This document shows, piece after piece, positions 20,330-29,279 of a stretch of DNA of 64,000 nt. The stretch is from NCBI GenBank assembly GCA_016715505.1, contig JADJZY010000034.1, positions 124,001 to 188,000 of the forward strand. Direction: 5' to 3'. The position numbers and the translations under genes were made by a program. Source of the stretch: Bacteroidota bacterium (GTDB taxonomy: Bacteria; Bacteroidota; Bacteroidia; Chitinophagales; Chitinophagaceae). The notes below the pieces were generated by a model, which saw only the letters and a list, made by a program, of their open reading frames with translations, was not told the DNA's origin and did not search any database. Numbering within the stretch: position 1 is the stretch's first letter; the number at the start of each line of letters is the position of its first letter.

Positions 20330-20492
20330 GAGACCGTTGCAAAAGTCATTTGGCAAAAAAGTTCAAGGCTTTTTAAATTTTTGATTTGCGATTTATCTTG
20401 CTGATAATGAGCGGATTAAAAATTTAAAGTAACGCAGAAATTTGAAGCCAAATGACTTTTTAGTTGATTTACAGTGGTTTTGCAACGGTCTC
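20330..20492. mobile_element. MITE-like element with 15-bp terminal inverted repeats
   Basis: 163 bases bounded by GAGACCGTTGCAAAA and its exact inverse TTTTGCAACGGTCTC. A second inverted pair (AAAGTCATTTGGC and GCCAAATGACTTT) lies inside. The flanks read GAATC on both sides, which would be a 5-bp target duplication. There is no coding capacity, so it is a non-autonomous element; the GAGACC..TTGCAAA type of end recalls IS5-like transposons, but that link is from memory. Together with 20083-20188 it fills most of the 529-base gap between ffh and the acetyltransferase; nothing else is visible in 20189-20329 or 20493-20574. Confidence 0.7.
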
Positions 20493-20574
20493 GAATCAAC
20501 TATCTCATCATGCACGAAGCCAACCGTAAATCCGAAATTTGTTGTTTTAGTAGCTTCGATTCATCTTCGCATCT

Positions 20575-21114
20575 ATGCTTACTCCACCCTTGGTGAATTT
20601 AATGACACCTCGATTAATTTTAAGAGGACTCCATCCCGAAGAATACCAAATTCGTATGCAGGGTTCTGAATCCGAAAAATGGAGCTATTTTGGTTTTCGG
20701 AATGAAGAACAAGCCAAACTGGAAGAAGAAAAATTCAAGTCAGGCATGCACGGCTACAACCGAAGTTTTTATCATTTCTATCTCATTCACCGCAGCTCTT
20801 TAAACGTAATTGGTGCATGCGGTTTTCATTATTGGTTTACCCGACATCATCGCGCAGAAATAGGATATGGTATTTACGATTTATCTGATCGTCACCAAGG
20901 ATATATGTCCGAAGCGATTCCACCGATTCTTCAATTTGGCTTCGAACAAATGGGCCTGCATCGCATCGAAGCAACGCTATCACCCGAAAATCTGCCTTCT
21001 TTAAAGCTCTTACAAAAAAATTATTTTCAAGAAGAAGGTTTACTCAAAGGCCATTATTACAATGGAACCGAATTCCTCGATTCTTTGATGATGTCTCGTA
21101 TCCGTAAAGGTTAG
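20575..21114 (+). CDS. GNAT-family (RimJ/RimL-like) N-acetyltransferase
   Basis: 179 residues (170 if the ATG at 20602 is used: MTPRLILRGL). The TPRLILRGL start, VIGACGFHYWF strand, AEIGYGIYDLSDRHQGYMSEA acetyl-CoA loop and LHRIEATLSPENLPSLKLL helix are those of the Acetyltransf_3 group, which acetylates protein N-termini or small amines. The acceptor is unknown. It is convergent with map; the stops are two bases apart. The MITE-like element lies directly upstream. Confidence 0.85.
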   Translation: MLTPPLVNLMTPRLILRGLHPEEYQIRMQGSESEKWSYFGFRNEEQAKLEEEKFKSGMHGYNRSFYHFYLIHRSSLNVIGACGFHYWFTRHHRAEIGYGIYDLSDRHQGYMSEAIPPILQFGFEQMGLHRIEATLSPENLPSLKLLQKNYFQEEGLLKGHYYNGTEFLDSLMMSRIRKG

Positions 21115-21116
21115 GA

Positions 21117-21935
21117 TCAGGAAATGACAGCCTCTTCGTGCGCATAAAACAAATGCGGATTGGCTTTTTCATTTTTTTCGATTTCCACAAAACTGGATAA
21201 AATATTGGCTTGTTGTTTGCGCACTGCAATGGAATGTTCAAAATGAGCTGAAGGTTTTCCGTCTGTTGTTACAATCGTCCACTCATCATCGGCACAAAAC
21301 ACATCTTTACGCCCCAAGTTAATCATCGGTTCAATAGCGATCACCAAACCTTCCTGTAGTTTTAAGCCATTCCCGCGACGGCCATAATTGGGCACTTCAG
21401 GCTCTTCGTGTAATCGTTTTCCAACACCATGACCAGTCAATTCACGTACCACCCCATATCCGTGTTTTATTTCAGTATATTCTTGTACGGCCCAGGATAT
21501 ATCTCCCAACCTGTTTCCAACCACGGCTTTTTCTATCCCTTTGTACAAAGATTCTTTGGTGACCCGAAGCAATTTGGCAATGGATTCATCTATTTGCCCT
21601 AAGGCAAAAGTATATGCACTATCGCCCACATAATTATTTAATACCACCCCCACATCTACACTCACCACATCTCCTTCCAGCAATTCATCGTCCATTGGTA
21701 TACCATGCACCACTTCTTCATTCACACTGATACAGCAGGTCGCCGGAAATCCTTTATATCCTTTAAATGCCGGTACCCCGCCATGATCACGAATAAAAGT
21801 TTCCGCTTGCTGATCTAGATAAAGCGTCGAAATGCCGGGTTTAATTAATGTGGCTACATGGGCCAATGTGGCTGAAACCAACAAATTCGCTTTTCGAATC
21901 AGTTCAATTTCTTCGGTATTTTTATAATGTATCAA
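21117..21935 (-). CDS. map: type I methionine aminopeptidase
   Basis: Removes the initiator methionine from nascent proteins. The metal ligands are visible: two Asp in DVGVVLNNYVGDSAYTF, His in ELTGHGVGKRLHEEPE, Glu in IAIEPMINLG and Glu in HFEHSIAV. I choose the TTG at 21935 (reading MIHYKNTEEIELIRKANLLV, 272 residues), because a TAnnTTTG element lies 19 bases upstream. The in-frame ATG at 22049 adds 38 residues unlike the family and lies upstream of that element. A few extra residues at the C-terminus are unremarkable. Confidence 0.9.
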   Translation of the reverse strand: MIHYKNTEEIELIRKANLLVSATLAHVATLIKPGISTLYLDQQAETFIRDHGGVPAFKGYKGFPATCCISVNEEVVHGIPMDDELLEGDVVSVDVGVVLNNYVGDSAYTFALGQIDESIAKLLRVTKESLYKGIEKAVVGNRLGDISWAVQEYTEIKHGYGVVRELTGHGVGKRLHEEPEVPNYGRRGNGLKLQEGLVIAIEPMINLGRKDVFCADDEWTIVTTDGKPSAHFEHSIAVRKQQANILSSFVEIEKNEKANPHLFYAHEEAVIS

Positions 21936-21953
21936 ATCCTTGTTTTGAGTTGG

Positions 21954-21961
21954 CAAAGTTA
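21954..21961 (-). promoter_or_regulatory. putative -7 element of map
   Basis: TAACTTTG on the minus strand, 18 bases before the proposed TTG start of map. It lies inside the longer reading that begins at 22049 and so argues against it. Confidence 0.4.
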
Positions 21962-22267
21962 ACCTGTTTTTTTCAGCAGCAAAATTCCACTTCCTAGGGA
22001 CCTTTTTCGTCAAATTTCCTGTTGATTCTGTTGTCCAAGTCACATTCAATGGATGTTTTTTGAGGGGAGCACATGCTCTATCTTTCTATTATTCCTCCCT
22101 CCCGCTATTCGCCTGTGCACGGCACTTGGCTACTATCGGGGCTATAAATGATCTTTCCTGCCATGAACGTAATTTCATTCTAATTGCTTTGTTTGCGGTA
22201 GCTACATACCTTGCTGCTGAAAATTCTATATCTACAACATTCTTACGCATAATCCGCTGACTCTTCA

Positions 22268-22295
22268 TAAAAAAACACCCCGTAAGGAGTGTTCT
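22268..22295 (-). terminator. intrinsic terminator downstream of secG
   Basis: On the minus strand ACACTCC pairs with GGGGTGT around a TTAC loop (22275-22292; one mismatch), followed by seven T. It lies about 60 bases after the secG stop. The remaining gap up to map (22050-22267) holds only a doubtful 59-codon reading on the minus strand. Confidence 0.75.
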
Positions 22296-22353
22296 ATATT
22301 TTGGAAACGATGAAGCGCTTGCTTCTTAAGGCATCGCAGAGAGCGTTCTGTAA

Positions 22354-22752
22354 TTATTGATTAGCGGGAGGCGGTGTAGCAGGCGCACTTGCAGGTGCAG
22401 GAGCAGCTGCAGGTTGTGCATTTGCTGGCGCTGAAGCTGGGGCAGAAGCCGGTGCTGGAGCTTGTTGTGCAGGAACCGGTGTATTTACTTTTTCAGAACG
22501 GGTTTTTTCAGAAGCTGAGTTATTCACTTTTGGAGCCAACACAAATGAGGCCAAAACCAAAATCAACAAAGCTGCAGAAGCATACCATGTACCCTTTTCC
22601 ACCACATCTGTACTTTGTTTTGCACCCATCATTTGATTCCCTAAACCGCCAAAAGAGCCGGCCAAACCGCCACCCTTAGGATTTTGAATCAGGACAAAAA
22701 ATGCTAAAACCGCACAGGTTAACACAATCAGAATGATAAATAAACTCACCAT
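22354..22752 (-). CDS. secG: preprotein translocase subunit SecG
   Basis: A small inner-membrane subunit of SecYEG. TM segments lie at about residues 2-22 and 52-71, joined by the conserved loop IQNPKGGGLAGSFGGLGNQ. The C-terminus is a low-complexity Ala/Pro tail of about 50 residues, as often seen in Bacteroidota SecG. The ATG at 22752 gives 132 residues and begins with the first TM segment; the in-frame ATG at 22797 would extend into the upstream gene. That gene ends 7 bases before, so the two form an operon ending at the terminator. Confidence 0.93.
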   Translation of the reverse strand: MVSLFIILIVLTCAVLAFFVLIQNPKGGGLAGSFGGLGNQMMGAKQSTDVVEKGTWYASAALLILVLASFVLAPKVNNSASEKTRSEKVNTPVPAQQAPAPASAPASAPANAQPAAAPAPASAPATPPPANQ

Positions 22753-22759
22753 ATAAATA

Positions 22760-23818
22760 CTATTGTTTGATTCGTAAATTTTGAATAAGAGCGGCAAAGT
22801 AAGCGCTTTTTTCGGGATTTCGCAAACTTAATTTGCGGTACATTTCAATGGCCTTATCGGTTTTACCCTGCTTGGCCAATACCAAAGCGAGCGATTCGCT
22901 AATCACCCCTGTTTCGTTGGAAATCGATTCCATGGCCTGTTTAAAGATGGGTTCCGGAATATCGTCTGTTTCTTCTTCAATGGCCGCCGTTAATTTTTCC
23001 TTTTGCCAGGCGGTTCTTAAGGCCCTGCGCCCTTCTTCTTCCTCGCGGTCCTTCTCTTTTTTGTTTTTAAAATATTTCAACCAATCCTGAAAACTCATCA
23101 TCACCATGAGTGAACGGTCTTCATCTTCCGGATCAGCCTCAGCAGAAGCTTGTATTTCTTCTACCTCATTTTCTTCTGTTTTTGGCATAATGCCCTCTAA
23201 ATCACCCGCAAGTGGTATCGCATTGGGTAAATCATGAATGAGGGCTAAAATGTCCTCCTCGCCCTTTCCATCCAAAACTTCTGGCTTTAAGGCAATTTCC
23301 TCTTTGTCCGTTTGGGTCTCTTCACTTAATTCCGTGGACTCCTGCATTTCCACAATCATTTCTATCGGTTCTTCATGGATGGCTTGAGTATTTAAATTCT
23401 CCGGGCTTTTCATTTCTTCTTCCCGGATTGGCTCAACCTGCATTTCATCCTGAATGAGCATCTCATTGACTTCTGGCAAATGTTGCAACTCAACAGCTTC
23501 TTGTTTATCTAAGCTTATTTCATCCACAGATTCCTTTTCAATCTCTGGCTTGGTTTCCAATTCCTCTGTGAGCACCTCTGGCATTGGTATCTCGGAAACT
23601 GCTTGAGGCGAAGTTTCAAACCATTGTGCGAACAATAAAGGGTCCGTTTTGTAGAGAATTGCTTTTTGAGGATGAGGTCCTTGATCAAATTTGGCCAAAA
23701 CCCAATGCAGGGTTTGCATGTAAGGAAATTCCTCTGACCATTTTCTGATTTCAACCAACTCTTTTTCAGTCGGACGATAATCCTCCAGAAAAATTTTATT
23801 GAGTTGAGTGATTTCCAT
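22760..23818 (-). CDS. acidic TPR-containing protein of unknown function
   Basis: 352 residues from MEITQLNKIFLED. The N-terminal ~85 residues form a conserved-looking helical head (RPTEKELVEIRKWSEEFPY). Then comes a very acidic, Glu-rich, low-complexity linker to about residue 250, and an amphipathic C-terminus with a TPR-like unit (SLALVLAKQGKTDKAIEMY). No signal peptide or TM segment is present, so it is cytoplasmic. A protein of this type sits in front of secG in many Bacteroidota; its function is not known. The ATG at 23818 is preferred over 23881, which adds residues of no clear homology. Confidence 0.7.
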   Translation of the reverse strand: MEITQLNKIFLEDYRPTEKELVEIRKWSEEFPYMQTLHWVLAKFDQGPHPQKAILYKTDPLLFAQWFETSPQAVSEIPMPEVLTEELETKPEIEKESVDEISLDKQEAVELQHLPEVNEMLIQDEMQVEPIREEEMKSPENLNTQAIHEEPIEMIVEMQESTELSEETQTDKEEIALKPEVLDGKGEEDILALIHDLPNAIPLAGDLEGIMPKTEENEVEEIQASAEADPEDEDRSLMVMMSFQDWLKYFKNKKEKDREEEEGRRALRTAWQKEKLTAAIEEETDDIPEPIFKQAMESISNETGVISESLALVLAKQGKTDKAIEMYRKLSLRNPEKSAYFAALIQNLRIKQ

Positions 23819-24093
23819 CGGGTAAAAATAATCAATCTCCCAAATTTTCCGATACGAAAGTTTAGGCCCTGCAACCTTCAACCGATACGCTGAACATTTT
23901 CCTTCAACCCTTTCTTGACTGCTTATTCATACATTTCCTGAAAGTCAACCTACATAAATACCATTTACCGAATTCTTTCCGATATATAAAGCGTTCCGGT
24001 TTTCCATGATATCAGCGTCATTGAAAACATTAAAAATGTAGTCCTGTTGATCTCAACCTAAATTTTGCAGTTGCACACAGCCAATGGCAAAAA

Positions 24094-24149
24094 CGAATAA
24101 GTAAATCACATACTTCGGCGAATTGGAGTAAGTATGATTTTCTTATTCG
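24094..24149. repeat. inverted repeat in the gap upstream of spmAB
   Basis: CGAATAAG (24094-24101) pairs with CTTATTCG (24142-24149), and the pairing continues inward (AAATCA..ATACTT with AAGTATGATTT) for about 19 of 21 positions. No T-run follows in either direction. It lies in the 505-base gap 23819-24323 between two divergent genes, where both promoters must lie, though no clear TAnnTTTG was found. Confidence 0.6.
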
Positions 24150-24255
24150 GGGTTACCGAGCAAATCCTTTACAGGCTTTGTTTAAAATATCTTCCTGACT
24201 TACTACTGCAAATTCTCGGTGAATAGTCAATTCCATTTTTCGTATGTTCAGAGTA

Positions 24256-24272
24256 GGTTTTGGCACGGTCTC
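24256..24272. repeat. diverged end of the MITE-like element
   Basis: GGTTTTGGCACGGTCTC matches 15 of 17 bases of the right end of the element at 20330-20492, and the 30 bases before it resemble that copy more weakly. No partner left end was recognised, so this is probably a decayed third copy. Confidence 0.45.
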
Positions 24273-24323
24273 CATTTTTTATTCGGGAATTAAAGTATTA
24301 TTACAGCCTCAAGTTGGCAACTT

Positions 24324-25574
24324 ATGGTATTAAATTATGTTTGGATTTTCTTTTTCGTTTGCGGTTTCCTGATCGCCTTGTATAAACTGATTTTCCTGGG
24401 CGATGTGGAAATATTTAAGACACTGGTCGACGGCTTATTTAAACGCGCCGGAGGATCGGTAATGGAAGTGGGCTTACCCTTGGCAGGTACCATGATTTTT
24501 TTTCTGGGAATTATGAAAATCGCCGAAAAAGCCGGAGGAATACAATGGCTTGCCAAAATACTCAACCCTTTCATGAAACGATTATTTCCCGGTGTGCCTG
24601 ATCAGCATCCAGCCATGGGTGAAATGGTCATGAATTTTTCAGCCAACATGCTGGGCCTGGATAATGCAGCCACCCCATTTGGTTTAAAGGCCATGAAAAG
24701 TCTTGAAGAGTTAAATCCTCAAAAAGGTACGGCCACCAACGCCCAAATCATGTTCCTGGTTTTGCATACCAGCGGCCTTACCCTTATACCTCTTTCTATT
24801 ATCGCACTTCGCAGCACCGGCGGTGAGCTCTATCAATCTCTTGAACCTGCCTCCATTTTTATTCCTTGTGTTTTGGCTACTGTTAGCGCTACCATAGCCA
24901 GCATCCTGGTGGTGGGCCTGAAACAAAAATTAAAATTTGATCGGGTACTCATTCTATCATTATTGTCGGCCATTGTATTTGTTTCAGGAATTTTGTGGTT
25001 GATTCATAGTCTGCCGGACGATCAGAAACAACAGGTATCAAAAATTTACGGCAACCTGATTTTACTCGGCATTATCGTCGCCATCATTGCCGGAGGAATC
25101 TGGAAAAAAATCAATTGTTTTGATGCTTTCATCGAAGGTGCCAAAGAGGGCTTTGAGGTGATTTTAAAAATACTCCCCTATTTGGTCGGCATGTTGGTTT
25201 CTATTCAAATATTCAGAGACAGCGGAGCTTTTGAATATATCATTGCTGGCGCTAAAGGTTTATTTATTTGGTTGGGTGTGAATACCGACTTTGTAGATGC
25301 ACTGCCCGTTGCTATCATGAAACCATTTAGTGGCAGTGGCGCACGCGGCCTCCTGGTAGATGTGTATTCCAATCCGGCTCTGGGACCAGATTCATTTGCA
25401 GGCAAGTTGGCCAGCATTTTCCAAGGCAGCGCGGATACCACTTTTTATATCATCGCCCTTTATTTTGGAAGTGTGGGCATCAAAAATATCCGTTATAGTA
25501 TCTGGGCTGGTCTTTTGGCAGATTTCCTGGGTGTTATTGCAGCGATCATCATCGGGTATATTTTCTTCCATTAA
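24324..25574 (+). CDS. fused spore maturation protein A/B (nucleoside-recognition domain membrane protein)
   Basis: A polytopic inner-membrane protein of 416 residues. The N-terminal half (to about 200) matches SpmA, with the conserved GLDNAATPFGLKAM motif. The C-terminal half (about 235-416) matches SpmB, with AIMKPFSGSGARGLLVDV and GSADTTFYIIALYFGSVGI. In Firmicutes these are separate genes needed for spore-core dehydration; in Bacteroidota the fused form is found without sporulation, and its substrate is unknown. It stands alone between the 505-base divergent gap and a CotH gene. Confidence 0.88.
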   Translation: MVLNYVWIFFFVCGFLIALYKLIFLGDVEIFKTLVDGLFKRAGGSVMEVGLPLAGTMIFFLGIMKIAEKAGGIQWLAKILNPFMKRLFPGVPDQHPAMGEMVMNFSANMLGLDNAATPFGLKAMKSLEELNPQKGTATNAQIMFLVLHTSGLTLIPLSIIALRSTGGELYQSLEPASIFIPCVLATVSATIASILVVGLKQKLKFDRVLILSLLSAIVFVSGILWLIHSLPDDQKQQVSKIYGNLILLGIIVAIIAGGIWKKINCFDAFIEGAKEGFEVILKILPYLVGMLVSIQIFRDSGAFEYIIAGAKGLFIWLGVNTDFVDALPVAIMKPFSGSGARGLLVDVYSNPALGPDSFAGKLASIFQGSADTTFYIIALYFGSVGIKNIRYSIWAGLLADFLGVIAAIIIGYIFFH

Positions 25575-25628
25575 CCGATTTTCGCTTCAGGCACTTCATG
25601 ATTTGGTAACATTTCCATAATATTGGGG

Positions 25629-27908
25629 ATGCGAATATTTCTTTCCTCCTCATTGATCCGATTTTGTTTATTTTTTTTAGGACTTGCTCCACTATCACTT
25701 TCCGCACAGGATACTTTTTACCAGAAGGATTCCGTACAACTCATTGAAATATTTTTCAGTTTCAGTAACTGGGATGCGAAACTGGATTCCGCGGCTGCCA
25801 CGGAAAGTTATATCATTGCTGATTCTGTGCGCATCAATGGGGAATCTTTCGATAGCGTTGGTGTAAAATATAAAGGCAATAGCACCTATAGTGCGAGCAA
25901 CAAAAAGAATCCTTTTCACATCGAATTAAACCACATCAAAGGCAATCAGGATTACCAGGATTACACCGATATTAAACTGAGTAACTGCTGGTCTGATCCT
26001 TCCTTTTTACGTGAACCCCTCGGCTATGCCTTGTTGACTCCTTATATGCACTGCCCCAAAGCGAATTTTGCCAGAGTATATGTCAATAATGTTTATCGTG
26101 GTGTTTACTCCAATGCAGAAACCATCAATAAAGATTTTATCAGTCGACATTATTATGCCAGTGAAAGACCTTTCTTTAAATGCAATAAACCGAATTTCCA
26201 GTCATCAGGCAATCCGAATCTTGTACCAAGTGGATGGGATAGTGTCAACTATTACGCACAACGTTACGAAATGAAAAGTGATGAAGGATGGACCCGCTTT
26301 ATCACCATGATGTATGCCCTTCAAAATGATACGGCTTCGGTGGATACCATCCTGGATGTTGACCGGGCACTTTGGATGCATGCCTTTAATAATCTCACAG
26401 TGAATTTGGATAGTTATACCGGTGGTTTTATACAGAATTATTACATGTCTGAAGATAATAACCGTCGATTTAGTCCAACCGTATGGGACCTCAATATGTG
26501 TTTTGGTAGTTTCACCAGTCTGAGTTCAGGCGCTCCCCTGACTATTACTCAAATGCAACAGATGAGTCCAACAGCCCAAAGTACCAGTACAAGCAGACCT
26601 CTCATTTCAAAATTACTGGCCAAACCTCGCTACAAAAAACAATACATCGCCCACCTCCGTACAATGTTGAACGAAATGATTGTGAGCAATGATTATTATA
26701 CCGAAGCCCAAGCTTTACAGAACACCATTGCTCCTTATGTGTTAACTGATACCTGCCAATTTTATACTTATCAGAAATTTCTCACCAATTTGGATACAGC
26801 AGTTGTTACTGCCGGAACCTCAACAAAAATCGGGTTGAAACAACTCATGAATAATCGTAAAAATTATTTGCTCAGTCATGCTGAATTTCAAAATGCACCA
26901 CCAAGCTTAAATACTCCCGTATTAAACAACGCAAACCCCTCACTCAATTCAACCGTTACATGTGACGACTCAAACAACCAATGCAACGAGTGTGTATCTT
27001 GGACTTCGGAACGAAAACTGGAAAAAATTTGACCGACTGCCCATGTATGACGATGGCAATCATAATGATGGTGCAGCAGGCGACGGCAATTACGGCACTT
27101 CATTTGTAGTGAGTTCAGGAAAAATGGAATACTATGTGTACGCCGAAAACAATTTAGCCGGTATCTTTTCACCAGCAAGGGCCGAACATGAGTTTTATAC
27201 CCCTCATCGCAGATATCCTCAAATTTCTGCCGGCTCAATTCGAATCAATGAATTCATGGCCAGCAATGTTTCTGCGCTAGCCGACCCCAGCGGAGCACAT
27301 GCCGATTGGGTAGAAATTTATAATACCACCAATAACACCCTTAGCCTGAGCGGACTTTATTTAAGCGACGATTTAGGGAATGTCGGTAAATGGTCCTTTC
27401 CTGTTACTTCTAGCATAGCTCCTTTGTCTTATCTTCTGATATGGTGCGATCAGGACACTTTACAATCGGGCTATCATGCCAACTTTAAGTTAAGTGCCGG
27501 AGGTGATCGTATTATTCTGGCTTATGCCAATGGGAACATGATTGATTCTGTTTCATTCGGTCCGCAGATTTCAGACATTTCTACTGGCCGATGTATCAAT
27601 GGAACAGGAAGTTTTGTAACCCAATTCAGTTACACCCCTTTAGCAGCGAATAATTGCCCGACAGGACTCGGCGAATACCACAACTCGAAACAGATCCTGT
27701 TGGTTCCCAATCCGGCCTCCAATATGGTGCGGGTCATGAGCGCTGAAAGATTAGGTGCATTTATTGTTCGTAATATTAGCGGACAACAAGTCTATTCGTT
27801 TGAGAATGCCCAAAGCACGCATGCCGATTTCAATGTTAAAATTGGCCGAGTGGTATGTATTTTGTTCATTTCCAAAGTGGCAAAGTCATCAAATTTATTG
27901 TTGAATAA
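25629..27908 (+). CDS. CotH-kinase/lamin-tail surface protein with T9SS sorting domain (frameshifted)
   Basis: A signal peptide (ending PLSLSAQ) leads a CotH-like kinase domain (VGVKYKGNSTYSASNKKNPF, FARVYVNNVYRGVYSNAE, VWDLNMCFGSF). A beta-rich segment with DRLPMYDDGNHNDGAAGDG follows, then a lamin-tail domain (INEFMASNVSALADPSGAHA) and a C-terminal sorting region (LLVPNPASNMVRVMS). The first shift is near 26957-26962, where one surplus T restores TVTVTTQTTNATSVYLGLR. The second, near 27851, restores MYFVHFQSGKVIKFIVE up to the TAA at 27908. Spore-coat CotH phosphorylates proteins; here an extracellular adhesin-like role is inferred. Confidence 0.75.
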
Positions 27909-27981
27909 AAGCGTTAGATTTCAATGCCTTTTTTGGAGTCTGAAGATGTCTGTTTGATAAATTGAATGATACCATGATGTA

Positions 27982-28326
27982 TTAAAAATGCAAATTGTCT
28001 GAAAGATCCATTCTTTCTAGTTTCGTTAAAGGCTTGGCGATTTCAGGGCATTTGAGCACTACAGCGGATGGTAAAATCACGTGTCAAATATCATGAAAAA
28101 GATGAATTAATTTCATGTGCGCTGCTTGCGCCATATCACTGTTATGCGCGGTCATTATTGTCTAAATCTATTCCGTTTATTATTTGTTGAAGTAATTTAT
28201 CATCTACATGATCATATTCTGAGTTGTCACAGATCAACAAAAGATAAACTTCTTCACTTTCAGTTTCCAAAAAAGTATAGAATTTGGCGCGAACACGACA
28301 AATTTCACATCCGGTATACGCTCCAA
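27982..28326 (-). pseudogene. broken small gene of unknown function antisense-adjacent to xerD
   Basis: The 439-base gap between the CotH gene and xerD contains coding-like minus-strand readings in three frames. From a TTG at 28326: LERIPDVKFVVFAPNSILF. Adding one T to the run at 28269-28274 joins it to LETESEEVYLLLICDNSEYD and LLQQIINGIDLDNNDRA. Further shifts near 28145 and 28085 would reach VILPSAVVLKCPEIAKPL and a TAA at 27982. The amino-acid composition looks like a real ~110-residue protein, but I recognise no family. It is divergent from xerD. It may be a gene damaged by base errors or a true remnant. Confidence 0.4.
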
Positions 28327-28347
28327 ATCACCTATCTTAGCAGCAAG

Positions 28348-29266
28348 GTGATTGGATGGGAAGCGTATATAAAAGGGTTTAAATTTTTTCTGCAATTAGA
28401 AAAATCCCCTGAGCGAAAACTCAGTAGAAGCCTACATCCGGGATGTACAAATGCTTTCTTCATTTTTAAACCATGTGCATCCTGAACTTGCCTTAAAGGA
28501 TATTTCACAAAATCATTTAAGACAATTTATCGAAAATATCCATTCCATCGGCATGAGTGTGGCTTCACAGGCTCGGATTATTTCAGGCATTCGGAGTTTT
28601 TTCAAATATCTTTTACTGGAAGATGAAATAACACATAATCCTTCTGAATTGCTTGAAAGTCCGAAAGCCTTGCGAAAATTACCGGATACCCTGTCTATTG
28701 AAGAACTGGAAAAACTTCTGCTACAAATTGACCTAAGCACCCCCGAAGGAACCAGAAACAGAGCCATCCTCGAAACCATGTACAGCTGCGGATTGCGCGT
28801 GAGTGAAGTGATACAATTAAAGATGTCAAATATTTATCCGGATGTTGGGTTTATTCGGGTCATAGGAAAAGGGAACAAAGAAAGACTGGTACCAATCGGC
28901 CAAATTGCCTTGAAATATATTTTAATATATCAGACACATATTCGATGTCATCTTCTGCCTTCCAAAAATTGCGAGGATATTCTTTTTCTGAATAAACGTG
29001 GCGGGCAATTATCGCGTGTCATGATTTTTTATATCATCAAAGATCTTTGTTTAAAAACAGGTATTCAAAAAAACATCCACCCACATACCCTGAGGCATTC
29101 CTTTGCCACTCACCTCGTGGAAGGAGGCGCAGACTTAAGGGCAGTGCAGGAAATGCTTGGACACGAGAGCATCACAACCACCGAAATTTACACCCACCTC
29201 GATCGTGATTTCCTGCGCGATACTTTGAATCGTTTTCACCCCCGTCATCGAAATAACAACCCTTAA
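28348..29266 (+). CDS. xerD: site-specific tyrosine recombinase XerD (frameshifted)
   Basis: Resolves chromosome dimers at dif together with XerC. The catalytic domain has Arg in YSCGLRVSEVI, the IGKGNKERLVPI block, HTLRHSFATHLVEGGADL (H-x-x-R), the LGHESITTTEIYTH His and the nucleophile Tyr. The first ~20 residues (GWEAYIKGFKFFLQLEKS) are in another frame. Reading CCC for CCCC at 28406-28409 joins them as LQLEKSLSENSVEAYIRDV, the expected core-binding sequence. The start is a GTG at 28348, with TATCTTAG, a near-match promoter element, just before it. Total about 305 residues, normal for XerD. Confidence 0.88.
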
Positions 29267-29279
29267 AACAATTTAGTTT

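Noticed and set aside
22089..22268. 59-codon minus-strand reading frame between secG and map
   Set aside because: Its ATG sits in the T-tract of the secG terminator; there is no ribosome site and the opposite strand is equally open.
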